NCBI GenBank assembly: GCA_965223585.1
Contig: CBDCWW010000004.1
Span: 178,009-242,008, forward strand
Direction of reading: 5' to 3'
DNA length: 64,000 nucleotides
From: CBDCVN01 sp965223585
GTDB taxonomy: Bacteria > Deinococcota > Deinococci > Deinococcales > Trueperaceae
Shown here: in pieces, positions 1 to 8,833 of the stretch
Layout: each line of letters begins with the position of its first letter
Position numbering within the stretch: the first letter of the stretch is position 1
Program-made: the position numbers and the translations under genes
The notes under the pieces: generated by a model
Told to the model about the DNA's origin: nothing
Databases searched by the model: none
Seen by the model: the letters and a program-made list of their open reading frames with translations, nothing else

Positions 1-1310
1 TGCAGGGGGTAACCAGAAATTTTAGAATAGTTGTAATAAGGCCCAACCATGTTTTCGTCAGCACCTTGGCCAAATTCCTCAAGTACCAACGGGACATCCT
101 TATAATATTTATTGTCATCAAGTGCTTCCCTAATGTTAATTCGGGCTTGATTGAAATTCTGGAGTCTGGTTCTTGAGTATTGGTGATAGGCAAAGAAGTC
201 TAACTGCGCCGGGGGCTCAATCCAATTTCTCATATAATAAAAGTCATTTAGAAAATCCTCGGCCTTTTTTTTGCACTGAGAAGCTTTTTCCTTCGAAAAG
301 GTTAGCATAGGGGATTGGAGTGTAACAACAATCGCCATAACCTCCAATATGATGGCCATGGGGCGTTGTCAGCACATTTGCTAGACTTGATGACGTATTT
401 ATATAGTGGAAAAGGAAATCTTGACCAATACCTTGGTCAACCCAATATGGTTGTGGGTTAACATGCTCGGTCGAGGTCCAAGGGAATGAAATAGGATTTC
501 CATTACTATCTAGTTTGCAGCCTATCAGAGAATTTCCCATTGTTGAAAGGTTCGTTACCAATAGACCACCACTTGATTCTCGGTATGAGGTCCACTTGTG
601 CTAGTAAGTTAAGCTGGTTGGTAAGATCCTTTATAAAAGTGTCCCAGAACACGTAATCATAATCTTTGGGTCTTGAGGGATTAAACGCTATCCGAGTATA
701 ACCACACCAAGAGAGGCTAGAAAGGGCAACAGGGTCGTACGCAAGACAAGTAGTTGAACCCAACTTACATTCATTCTTCTGTTGCCGTGGGAGAGAGTCA
801 ATGCTAAAATAAACCTGAAGGTTGAGTTTTTTGAGAGTTTTCAGGAAGTCGTCTAGCCCTAGCTCTGGATCATAGGATTCTGGCAATTTAGCTGTGGTTT
901 CGTCCTGCTTGATCGGCCATAAGCCCTCGGTAATATCAAGTGTGAATTTGCCATTTTTATTTTCGTATTTAACCCTATCAAGGGGAAAAGTAATTCGCAC
1001 CATTGGGCGATTGCTGGTCTCTGCCTTTGGGTCAACAATGGCAGCCATTGCTATTGCAGAAGGGAACGTATCGCCAGAGTAAAGTACATATTTGTTATCA
1101 TTTGGGTTTTTTCCGGATAACGCCAATAGAACCTGTCTCGAAGAGATTTAGCCCTGGCAACGGGGGAATGGTGCGATCTTCAGTTTTTTGCAAATAATCA
1201 ATTTCTACATTTGCTGGAGGTGGTTGCGCAAAACTGATGGTGATAGCAAAGGAAACTACCAACATCATTAAGCTAAGGTGCAACTTTATGGGCCATTTAC
1301 ATATGATCAT
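1..1310 (-). pseudogene. Clan GH-A-like secreted glycosidase, broken by about three frameshifts and cut by the window edge
   Basis: Three overlapping minus-strand frames make one protein. It starts at 1310 with a signal-peptide-like segment ending in FAQPPP. The frame changes near 1105-1125 at an A-run, near 510-560, and near 265-275 at another A-run. The middle part contains WWSIGNEPF, the Asn-Glu-Pro motif of the acid/base catalyst in clan GH-A glycosidases. The part running off the window start has LDFFAYHQYS and LVLEEFGQG, the latter fitting the nucleophile glutamate. The fold is therefore probably a beta/alpha barrel acting on a polysaccharide outside the cytoplasm; the exact family is not decided (GH39- or GH5-like are options). 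Two of the shifts lie at homopolymers, so sequencing error is an alternative to real decay. It neighbours a GH16 gene in the same direction. Confidence 0.6.
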
Positions 1311-1517
1311 TGTTGTTCACTAACCTTTCAATGTAAGTTGAGTGCTAACTGGTACAGTATTCCCATTTTCCTTTATTTCTCTTTTTATAAGAGGTACCTT
1401 ATTATTACCGTTTCTGCTTCAGATTCATACTAAGTTCTAAAAATCCATGATGAGTTGTCAAAACTAAGCACATAAAGTAATTGCAACGCTTTTGGCTGAA
1501 GACTGCGATGCAATGGG

Positions 1518-2669
1518 TCAACCTACGACGCTAAACTCCTTAACATAATTTCCACCTGGTTTGCCATCACCATCACCATCCAATAAAATTCCACTGCAAT
1601 CTTTTAATTCCGCCCCTGACACTTTAATACTGTAATGAATGTTCTCACCTCCACCAATGGGCCCAAGCAGATCAGATATTCTCTTATCACTGATGAACAC
1701 AGCTGTTTTTGAATCTGAGGAAAAGTGGAATGAACCTGCAATATCAGATGCTTTACTTCCACCACTCGCTTCTAAATTAATATTAACGGAGCCTGGCGCA
1801 GTTATTGTATGTTGTTTTAATGGAGTGTTAAACGAAAATGCCATACTAATTTTGGAAGTATAGCCTGGTGGTAACCAATCGAGTTCAGGCCCATAAATTA
1901 TTTTGTCTATTTGAAATGATCCAGGTCTAAACCCAAAGGCATTAACTACAATTTCAACATCTTTACCATCACTTGGTTCTTTACCTTTGAACAACCACAA
2001 ATTTATTCGGACATTCTCGGCTCCTTTAGTAGGAATATCAAATCCAGCGTAAGTCCAAGTTTCTTCTTTTTTCGTGTTTGTGGCTGATGCTTCACATCCT
2101 CCAGAGAAACTTGTGAAGCTCAGTGAGTTCTGCTGCCAAGTGAAACTGTGTATTGATGAAGTTTTGTCTATTTGAAATAGAAAATCATGCTCATTTCCTG
2201 GAGTAGAATATGGTTGCACGACATATTTGGCATTTTCAGTTTTTTGGGCATTTCCAAACTTGGAAAATTCAATATCAATTTCTCGGTAGTATTCACTTTT
2301 AGCTCCATCGTCCCAAGTGAAGAGACCGAGCACAACGTTCTCATTTAGACTACTCTTTTGTTTATCCAAATGGAATTCGTATCTTCCATAGCCAAAAGAA
2401 TCATCTGAATATAATTCGGCAGCATACCACTTTGTTGCCTTATTTGTTATTTTTAGATGTAACTTACCTTCTGGATCTACCCAGACATTATTAGAGGTAA
2501 AGTAGTTTAGTCCTGGTCCTACCTTTTTATTGCTCGAGTCTTTTATATGCCACTCGTAACCTGAAAACATAATTTTTTTTGTGCTAGGAGCGCAACCTGA
2601 AAATAAAAAGGAAAGCAGCAAAATAACGATTAATCTTAAGCTCCAGTAGCTTGTCTTTTTCCATAACAT
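1518..2669 (-). CDS. GH16-family glycoside hydrolase, lipoprotein
   Basis: The 383-residue product starts with a lipoprotein signal: basic start, hydrophobic stretch and a lipobox FSGC near residue 26, so it should be lipid-anchored outside the cytoplasm. A sugar-hydrolase domain follows. The segment REIDIEFSKFG holds the GH16 active-site pattern E-x-D-x-x-E, with nucleophile and acid/base glutamates, and GYGRYEF upstream is also typical. GH16 enzymes cut beta-1,3/1,4-glucans, agarose, carrageenan or related polymers; the substrate is not evident. A C-terminal beta-rich region of about 120 residues ends in DGDGDGKPGGN, a possible calcium-binding loop. The ATG is preceded by AGGAGAACACGTA, a good ribosome site. 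It is the second carbohydrate-active gene in a row. Confidence 0.75.
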   Translation of the reverse strand: MLWKKTSYWSLRLIVILLLSFLFSGCAPSTKKIMFSGYEWHIKDSSNKKVGPGLNYFTSNNVWVDPEGKLHLKITNKATKWYAAELYSDDSFGYGRYEFHLDKQKSSLNENVVLGLFTWDDGAKSEYYREIDIEFSKFGNAQKTENAKYVVQPYSTPGNEHDFLFQIDKTSSIHSFTWQQNSLSFTSFSGGCEASATNTKKEETWTYAGFDIPTKGAENVRINLWLFKGKEPSDGKDVEIVVNAFGFRPGSFQIDKIIYGPELDWLPPGYTSKISMAFSFNTPLKQHTITAPGSVNINLEASGGSKASDIAGSFHFSSDSKTAVFISDKRISDLLGPIGGGENIHYSIKVSGAELKDCSGILLDGDGDGKPGGNYVKEFSVVG

Positions 2670-3134
2670 TACGTGTTCTCCTGTTCTTTATTTGCCTTTG
2701 GGGCTTTCAAGCCCTTAAGGACTTAAGGGTAATTCAAAACGTGAATTGCTTTTTAGCTTTTAGCAATGGTATCCAGTTAAACAAATCTTAGGGCTGGTTT
2801 GTGACTAGATTGAGTGTAGTAGAAACTCCAGAATCAACAACAACTTTGACTTTCGTTTGAAGAACAAATTCTTTTTCCTTTAGAAAAGTATTGTGCTTAA
2901 AAGCACCTGCCGATTAGAACTAACCTATCTTAGGTGAAGTTTCTTCCTAGTTAATCAGTAAAACTCTGACATACTTTGTAGGATTTTTTCTGACATACAA
3001 TTTTGCCAACAAAGTCCCTCAGTTTGCGAGACATCATTTTGCTCGAACATGGCACAAGCAGGGGAGGGGTTTTTCTGTCTCAAAACTCATCTGGACATTA
3101 AGGTTTTGTATAATTTTGCTTTGGAGGATTAAAA
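2670..3134. other. Divergent intergenic region with palindrome
   Basis: This gap separates the leftward GH16 gene from the rightward nuclease gene and must hold both promoters. A palindrome (CCCTTAAGGACTTAAGGG, 2714-2731) sits just upstream of the GH16 ribosome site and could be an operator or an attenuator. The right part carries one copy of the 58-bp repeat listed separately. No small coding frame convinced me. Confidence 0.4.
2951..3008 (+). repeat. Copy 1 of a dispersed direct repeat
   Basis: About 58 bp matching 7971-8027 at roughly 80% identity in the same orientation. Both copies contain two TCTGACA-type half sites about 24 bp apart, separated by TGTAGGA and a T-run. Weaker similarity extends about 70 bp to the left. 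The copies flank the 3.0-8.0 kb segment. Confidence 0.6.
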
Positions 3135-4130
3135 ATGACAGTTTTTCGAATTGGTACTTATAATCTCCAAAACTTGTTCGATCGGTTCGATGATCCATAC
3201 TCCGTAAGTGATGATAAATATGGTCTTTTTGTTACTAGGCCAAAATCTCGAGCCAAACTTTACGACTCTGGTCGTAGAATTAGAGAAAACGGAATAAGCA
3301 AACGAAGCCCAACAAATCCAACACATCCAATCGATATTGTTGGGTTACAGGAGATTGAAAACTTCGGAGCACTACTTGATTTCGTACAAGCCAGTGTAGG
3401 TCCAGACTACGGTGCAAAAACTGGCGTTGTATCACAACCCTCAAATGATCCACGGGGTATAGATCTTGGCCTAATTGTTAGAACTGACATTTTTCGTATA
3501 GGGAGAGTTATCAGCCATCGCTTCAATAAGTTTATAAGATCGGATGGAAAGTCCTATCAATTTGGTAGAGACTGCTTGCAAATTGAAATACTCGAACATA
3601 AATCTAACAAGCATCTACTAACAGTGTTCAACTGTCACTTTAAGTCTAAATACACAAGGACTAATGAGTTTGAAGAGCCCCGTAAATATAAAAAAGAACA
3701 AAAGCTAAACACAATCAAACGGGCAGCAGAAGTCAAAGAAGTCGTTCGAATAGTAGAAAAAGCTGTCGACATTGAGAAAGATTTATACGTGGTCCTAGGC
3801 GACTTTAACGACACACCAAACAGTGAAGCCTTAAAACCCCTTTTGAAAAAAGGAAACAAGCTTGGATTACATGATGCACTAACACTTATCAATCAGGATG
3901 ACTTGTCATCAACATCATCGGCTCGTCGTCCACGTGATACTCATTATTGGGAACGCCCCATTAAAACAGACAATAAGATAGATACAGTCGGTGAATGGGC
4001 ACAAATCGACTATATTCTTTGCTCTAAAAAGCTCTGGGCACTTAACACAGGGGTAGCAAAAGTCATAAACATCCCAAAAGATCAGGGGTCAGATCACTAT
4101 TTGTCTTTTGTAGAATTCGAAATAGATTAA
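3135..4130 (+). CDS. Endonuclease/exonuclease/phosphatase (EEP) family protein
   Basis: The 331-residue product has the EEP motifs in order: GTYNLQNLF at the start (metal-binding Asn), VGLQEIEN (catalytic Glu), NCHFKS (His), VVLGDFNDTP (Asp and Asn), IDYIL and GSDHYLS (the C-terminal catalytic Asp-His pair). All key residues are present, so a metal-dependent phosphodiesterase is likely. EEP enzymes include DNases, lipid phosphatases and sphingomyelinases; no substrate can be read here. No signal peptide is seen. The start is fixed by GGAGG seven bases before the ATG. It is the only rightward gene among leftward cargo genes and has its own promoter region. Confidence 0.8.
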   Translation: MTVFRIGTYNLQNLFDRFDDPYSVSDDKYGLFVTRPKSRAKLYDSGRRIRENGISKRSPTNPTHPIDIVGLQEIENFGALLDFVQASVGPDYGAKTGVVSQPSNDPRGIDLGLIVRTDIFRIGRVISHRFNKFIRSDGKSYQFGRDCLQIEILEHKSNKHLLTVFNCHFKSKYTRTNEFEEPRKYKKEQKLNTIKRAAEVKEVVRIVEKAVDIEKDLYVVLGDFNDTPNSEALKPLLKKGNKLGLHDALTLINQDDLSSTSSARRPRDTHYWERPIKTDNKIDTVGEWAQIDYILCSKKLWALNTGVAKVINIPKDQGSDHYLSFVEFEID

Positions 4131-4341
4131 ACAATTTAGTAAACAATCAGATTTCAAAGTCCTAAGCAGTCTGTTTAAGAAAAAGATTTCTACTCGATAC
4201 CAACAAACAGGTTCTTTTTATTTCAAAACTCATCTTAGTATATGGGTTGTGACGCTATGGTCAGAAGGAGGGTCGCCCCTCCCACTGCCGGGTAGCCAGG
4301 CGCTGTTACCAGCGCCCAGCCCCCTAAGAACCGTACGTGAC

Positions 4342-5078
4342 GTAGAGTAGGTTGCCAGCGAGTTATCTTATTAGACACTTTTCCAACAACCCCTCTCCGA
4401 ACCCTGCATGACCGATTTCCGTATCACAGGGCTCTCCAGTCATCTCTTCAAGAATATGGTATTGTAGTCTGTACATTTGTTCAATGACTAGTCCACGCTT
4501 TCCACGTTCCTGCAGGATAGTTAGTACTGTTTCAGCTTTTCGCATCTCGCGTACCTTGCAGTTCTTTCTATCTTGATGACCTGTTCTCCTTCGCCTTGTA
4601 AGTGGCTTTCCCACTTGCCTTGGTAGGACATTACTCCTACGACTACTATGAAAACTCCGTGACCTTGGGACTCTCGTCCTTTAGGCCATCCCATGTTCCG
4701 TCACAAAGAAACGTATCTAGAACAACTTAGACTCATTATTCATAACCTTGAATACTTTCACTAAGCATCGTCCATCTGACAGAACTTTCCATGAAAGAAA
4801 GTCTATTTCATGTATCCAGATGGCATCGGGTTACAAACGTGCTACCGATGAATGTGAGGTTCCACCACTGGTCATTGATGTTCAAGCAGTTTAGCTTTAG
4901 CCATATCGTTCAGGTGTTGCACAGCCACAACTTACACGTTTTCAATTGCCCTGTGCTTTACGTCCATGCTCTTGTTCCATCCTCCTTTCGGATTGAGGTT
5001 AGGCGTTCACCTCGGGGCATTGTTCTGGGCTCCGCCCAGTTTTACTGGGTATTCCTTTGTGCGTTACATGGCGCACAC
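4342..5078 (-). mobile_element. Non-autonomous group II intron, about 737 nt, with internally deleted RT gene
   Basis: Read on the minus strand the element starts GTGTGCGCC (consensus GUGYG at group II 5' ends), passes through a structured domain I-like region, then a short remnant of the maturase gene. It ends with a domain V-like hairpin starting GAGCCCTGTGA at 4436-4426, whose other strand ends CAGGGTTC, and a domain VI-like stem finishing near CCTACTCTAC (4342). The small size compared with about 2-2.5 kb for RT-encoding introns shows loss of most of the reverse transcriptase, so mobility would need an enzyme from elsewhere. The boundaries are inferred from motifs and from restoration of the outer domain V. 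Confidence 0.6.
4363..4614 (-). pseudogene. Internally deleted group II intron reverse transcriptase/maturase
   Basis: The 83-residue frame begins with a typical N-terminus of intron RTs: MRKAETVLTILQERGKRGL then a form of YRQLY. It jumps directly to a C-terminal tail (TGEPCD, HAGFGEGLLEKC) of the kind found where intron RTs run into domain IV-V. All catalytic RT blocks, including the YADD motif, are missing, so it cannot be active. The clean in-frame junction argues for a single internal deletion rather than slow decay. Confidence 0.65.
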
Positions 5079-5120
5079 TTTAGCTTCACACGGCTCCTCA
5101 AGGTATTAGCTCTTGTCAAT

Positions 5121-5573
5121 TTATATGTCTGAGTCTTTGAATTGATCAGGAGGACCTGGAATTGGCAATGGGGGTGACTTTGGAGGGCTTAGTAAATCCT
5201 CAATTACCGGTGGAGATTCGGATATTCCACTGATTTGTTTAAGATCAACTGGTGACTCTGGTGTTTCAGTTATCAATCCAGGCCCACTACTAGTATGACA
5301 ACCGGGTGTATGAATGATTACCTGTGCAGTGTAATTGTGTCCAAATGCGTCTGTTGTTTCAAATATAAAAGTATGATGATCTGCCCAATTTATACTACTT
5401 AAACCACTAGCTTTTGGAGATTTTAGTAATAATTCAGTATAATCTGATGTATCCACATTCAAGTAAACTCGATCTTTTTTTACATTCCATGTGAGCACAA
5501 ATCCTGCACCACTCACATTATTGTTTTGACCTATTGCTTTGAAGAAAGTCTGAATTGAAGGTTTACAAGCCAT
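5121..5573 (-). CDS. Unrecognised protein with proline-rich C-terminus
   Basis: A 150-residue product with no family I recognise. The first 90 residues look like a small beta-rich domain. The last 45 are rich in Pro and Ser (SPPKSPPLPIPGPP). It starts within the last 43 bases of the 777-residue gene upstream, so the two are probably translated together. Its stop codon lies only about 24 bases before the domain V of the outer group II intron relic, so the original C-terminus may have been lost when that intron arrived. Confidence 0.45.
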   Translation of the reverse strand: MACKPSIQTFFKAIGQNNNVSGAGFVLTWNVKKDRVYLNVDTSDYTELLLKSPKASGLSSINWADHHTFIFETTDAFGHNYTAQVIIHTPGCHTSSGPGLITETPESPVDLKQISGISESPPVIEDLLSPPKSPPLPIPGPPDQFKDSDI

Positions 5574-7864
5574 TTTTCTGCTTGGCTATTTCGAGCTGCT
5601 TCACGAGTTATTGGTGTTTGGTAAATCTTCTTAAATCTGGGACTAAGAAATCCCTCGTACTTGTAACATTGGATTAACCCTAGTCCGTTGAGATCTGTTT
5701 GTAAGGTAAAATCGTGTTTAATGTTTTTACTAATCTGGATTTCTGGTTTAAACCTTTTCTTGTAACCAATCCACGTTATTCGCAGTAAATTTTTGCTATT
5801 GTCCCATCCAACCAAACATTTAATTGGACCCGAGTCTGAATTCACCCAAAATTTTTTAGGCACATTTGGTTTCAATTCAATCCTATCCACTTTTACATAT
5901 CTTATGTCCTTTAAAAAGTTCTGGTACTCTGAAAGCCAGAATTGCTCAGGATGGCTCGGTGTATCTGTGCCTGTAAACTCTTTAATATCTGAGCCAGCTT
6001 CTATGTATATTGATGTTACATTTGATTGTGAGGTAACTATCGGAGAGTAAGTAAGAATACATCCCGGCAAAAGGCTTAACTGATTCTTGCTGGAAAGAGG
6101 AGTTATTTCTATTTCGCGACGACCAGAACCAAACAATGCCCCAGTGTCAGCATACCCAGCTAGAATCATTCCACCATCATATAATTTGGCTTCTTCTAAA
6201 AATAGCTTTAATTCTTGTTCACCTAAGTTTGGAAAAGTAGCTTTCTTTTTTAGATCTTTATCTAACTTGTTAACAAATTTATCTAATTGTTCCTCTATAT
6301 AGTCACTTAGTACATTCCAACAAAAGCCAATTGAAAGGAGATTGACAATCATATCAATTAGGTCTATCAAGGCATCTGCCCACCAAGGAAGCTCAATGTT
6401 CCTATCAATAATGTAGCTGCTAAGAACAAAAGCTTTATTATGATCTACATTCAACCCAATATCAACATAGCCATCATCTTCAACATCTTTCATCCAATCT
6501 ATAATTTTTTTGTAACGGAATTCTAAGCGGATTTTGCCGTCAAGAATTGAGGGTTTCGGACGCCAAATCATCTCTTTATAATGTCCAGGAAAGGTAACTG
6601 CTTCCACTCTTACGGAAAGTCTGTGACCAGCTAAAGCATTTATTGATACTGTTTTAGTTGTGGTAGTGAATTTTGAAACTTTAGCATAATCTGCAAAGGT
6701 CTTTATTTCAAGTTTTTGACCGTTAGAATCTAGATAGATACCGTCAGGAGAAAAGCTAGTTTCTTCTTCGGTAGACTCATTCTTGATTTTGACTTTACTT
6801 CTGTAGGTAAAAGCTCCTTGAGCAAAACTTAATGTCACTTTCCCTTCTTTTGGAGTGCTTACTTTTACCTCAGTTTTGACTCCTTCTGGTGGAGGAGGCA
6901 AATAATATATTAGGTCTTTTCCTTTGCTAGAAATAACCATAAAACCGTATGGGTCATCTTTAGAATTGAGTTCGTTTGAAGACTCTCCTTGAATATACCA
7001 ACCCATAGTGTCAATTTTTCTGTCAATGAGGGTTGAAAAAATGTCACTAGGTAAACTGACACTAAAGCTATAAGGGGGATACCCGTTTTTTTGGTGGGGA
7101 GGTATGGTATTTGCAACGTCATCCCAAAGCCCAGAACCACCCCCACCTAACTTATGTAACAGAAGCACTAAGCTTTCATAGGGTTTAACTAGACTGGTAT
7201 CTTCCTTAGAAATGATTTTTATATTCCAATCTCGGGTTTCTTCTAACCCCAATTGATCAGTTGGGATTCTAATTTGGGTGTTTAGTACATCTCCCTTTAA
7301 TTCATCAGCTAATCTTTGTCTAAGGGCGCTCCAGTCTATTGAGAACTCGTTAAGTAGCGAGTTTATGTCTTCATCGCTTGAAGGTTCAGTACTTTTACCC
7401 AAATATAAACTAATTTGATTGATTTGCAAATTGTCTGTATCCGTTCCAAGGAGGGATTTCTCATCATCTCTGACTTTTTCTAAAGGTAGATCATTAATAC
7501 CTAATGCTAAAGGATAATCACCTCCTAGAGCTTTTAATAGATCAAGTGCAGAATTATCAACCTTTGTCCAGCCTGAAGGACCGTTTTCGTACATCGCTAA
7601 ACCAAGAGGAATCCTTAAGTTTACAGTATTCCTTATTTTATCCTTTACCTTCGTTGGGGATTTGAAATTGCAAGTTGGTCGACCTACTTTCACATAAAGA
7701 ATAGCTTGGTTACCTGCACTATTCTGAAAATCTAAAGATGTCATTTCATCGAGCTTCTCAGATACTAGACTTGTTTCAAATGGGTTGGTCAAGAGTTTAT
7801 CTATAACTGATTTGCGTATCTCAAAAACGCCATTGTAACCAAATGTATTTATTGACATATTCAA
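5531..7864 (-). CDS. Large protein of unknown function, possible TULIP-like N-terminus
   Basis: A 777-residue product without signal peptide. The opening MSINTFGYNGVFEI is reminiscent of TULIP-type lipid-binding proteins of the P47/OrfX group, which begin with similar N-T-x-G-W/Y segments, but I hold this loosely. A hydrophobic helix pair around residues 495-525 (WWADALIDLIDMIVNLLSIG) could insert in or lie on a membrane. The rest is beta-rich. It overlaps the small downstream gene and is divergent from the recombinase gene. The ATG has AGGAG-like bases (TATGGAGGATT complement region) only weakly, so the start is moderately sure. Confidence 0.45.
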   Translation of the reverse strand: MNMSINTFGYNGVFEIRKSVIDKLLTNPFETSLVSEKLDEMTSLDFQNSAGNQAILYVKVGRPTCNFKSPTKVKDKIRNTVNLRIPLGLAMYENGPSGWTKVDNSALDLLKALGGDYPLALGINDLPLEKVRDDEKSLLGTDTDNLQINQISLYLGKSTEPSSDEDINSLLNEFSIDWSALRQRLADELKGDVLNTQIRIPTDQLGLEETRDWNIKIISKEDTSLVKPYESLVLLLHKLGGGGSGLWDDVANTIPPHQKNGYPPYSFSVSLPSDIFSTLIDRKIDTMGWYIQGESSNELNSKDDPYGFMVISSKGKDLIYYLPPPPEGVKTEVKVSTPKEGKVTLSFAQGAFTYRSKVKIKNESTEEETSFSPDGIYLDSNGQKLEIKTFADYAKVSKFTTTTKTVSINALAGHRLSVRVEAVTFPGHYKEMIWRPKPSILDGKIRLEFRYKKIIDWMKDVEDDGYVDIGLNVDHNKAFVLSSYIIDRNIELPWWADALIDLIDMIVNLLSIGFCWNVLSDYIEEQLDKFVNKLDKDLKKKATFPNLGEQELKLFLEEAKLYDGGMILAGYADTGALFGSGRREIEITPLSSKNQLSLLPGCILTYSPIVTSQSNVTSIYIEAGSDIKEFTGTDTPSHPEQFWLSEYQNFLKDIRYVKVDRIELKPNVPKKFWVNSDSGPIKCLVGWDNSKNLLRITWIGYKKRFKPEIQISKNIKHDFTLQTDLNGLGLIQCYKYEGFLSPRFKKIYQTPITREAARNSQAEKWLVNLQFRLSSKQ

Positions 7865-7970
7865 TCTCCTATGGAGGATTTAAAGTGAACTTACTTCTTT
7901 TGAAAGGGAACATACTTAAAAACCTTTGCTACTCAGAGCCATCCTATTCTAAGCGAATACTTTTTCCTTA

Positions 7971-8027
7971 TTAGTCAGTAAATCTCTGACAAATTATGTA
8001 GGACTTTTTCTGACATACTATTTGTCA
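7971..8027 (+). repeat. Copy 2 of the dispersed direct repeat
   Basis: Partner of 2951-3008, same orientation, with the same paired TCTGACA half sites and central TGTAGGA. It lies between the start of the 777-residue gene and the tyrosine recombinase gene. A shared promoter/operator or a recombination site that bounded an inserted segment are both possible. Confidence 0.6.
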
Positions 8028-8105
8028 CTTTGGGAGTAGGGCTAAGAATCAGAAAGCATATTGTCTCAGACTTAACTTTAGGTTAGAGGTAAAAAATTGT
8101 TCTGA

Positions 8106-8218
8106 AAACTTTCCCAAGAAGGAGTATTTTAGGGAAAGTTTAATATAATAAATGCATTCCTTAAGGTAAAAATCTTCTGAGTTGAACCAGTTTATAAACA
8201 CTGTTTTAGGGAAAGTCT
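8106..8218 (+). other. Putative recombination (resolution) site of the Tn3-type element
   Basis: Directly upstream of the recombinase gene, AAACTTTCCC (8106-8115) and GGGAAAGTTT (8132-8141) form a perfect 10-bp inverted repeat with a 16-bp centre. A third half-site, TTAGGGAAAGT, occurs at 8206-8216 in direct orientation. An inverted core pair plus extra direct half-sites next to a tyrosine recombinase gene is the architecture of the internal resolution site of Tn4430-type transposons. The location just before the ATG at 8232 also suggests self-regulation. Confidence 0.5.
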
Positions 8219-8231
8219 GTAAAGTTGGTTT

Positions 8232-8816
8232 ATGAGTCGAGTACTTCCACCTCGTAAACAATTAAATTTTGAAAGACGTAGCCGTGAATTCCTCAATACT
8301 GCTGAGATAAAGCAACTATGTGATGCTGCCCGAAAACTAGGAAGGCACGGTTCACGTGATACCACAATGATATTATTAGCGTACCGTCACGGATTAAGGG
8401 TATCAGAGCTTGTAGCACTAAGATGGGATCAAGTAGACCTCACACAAGGCTTTCTACACATTCGTAGATTAAAAAATGGAATAAACAGCACACATCCACT
8501 GCATGGACCAGAAATTAGGGCATTGCGTAAAATTAAAAGAGATTATCCTGAAACACCTTATGTTTTCGTGAGTGAGAGAAAACACCCAATGACCACCTCA
8601 AATGTTCGCAAATTAGTAATGCGTGCTGGTAATGAAGCAGGGTTAGAGTTTCCTGTACATCCTCATATGCTACGTCACTCGTGTGGACATAAGCTAGCAA
8701 ATGATGGACACGACACTAGAGCTATCCAACATTACCTTGGACATAAGAATATTCAAAATACTGTGCGTTACACAGAACTGTCTCCAAATAGATTCAAGAA
8801 TTTCTGGGATGATTAA
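8232..8816 (+). CDS. tnpI: Tyrosine recombinase (TnpI-like resolvase of Tn3 element)
   Basis: A 194-residue site-specific recombinase of the phage-integrase fold, shorter than XerC/D because the N-terminal core-binding domain is missing or minimal. The catalytic set is visible: Arg in YRHGLRVSELVALRW, Lys in RRLKNG, HMLRHSCG (His and Arg), LGHKNIQNT (His) and the nucleophile Tyr in VRYTEL. It would resolve cointegrates made by the adjacent transposase, acting at the inverted repeats just upstream. The stop is 18 bases before tnpA, so the pair is co-transcribed. The short FimB-like form is known from Tn3-family and cyanobacterial elements. Confidence 0.8.
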   Translation: MSRVLPPRKQLNFERRSREFLNTAEIKQLCDAARKLGRHGSRDTTMILLAYRHGLRVSELVALRWDQVDLTQGFLHIRRLKNGINSTHPLHGPEIRALRKIKRDYPETPYVFVSERKHPMTTSNVRKLVMRAGNEAGLEFPVHPHMLRHSCGHKLANDGHDTRAIQHYLGHKNIQNTVRYTELSPNRFKNFWDD

Positions 8817-8833
8817 CTGGAAGAATAGAAGGT

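Larger units (their letters stand above)
4287..5110 (-). mobile_element. Relic of an outer group II intron (domains V-VI), split by another intron
   Basis: If the inner intron (4342-5078) is removed from the minus strand, GGAGCCGTGTGAAGCTAAA joins GTCACGTACGGTTC. This forms a domain V hairpin with the AGC triad and the GTACGGTTC partner strand. It is followed by TTAGGGGG and a GC-rich stem that resembles domain VI, ending near CTACCCGGC (4287-4295). Upstream of domain V nothing else of an intron is evident, because a coding stop lies at 5121. The outer intron is therefore a 3' fragment that served as an insertion target. Confidence 0.55.

Noticed and set aside
4791..5132. 113-codon plus-strand frame
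   Set aside because: It is antisense to the structured 5' part of the group II intron and looks like no protein.
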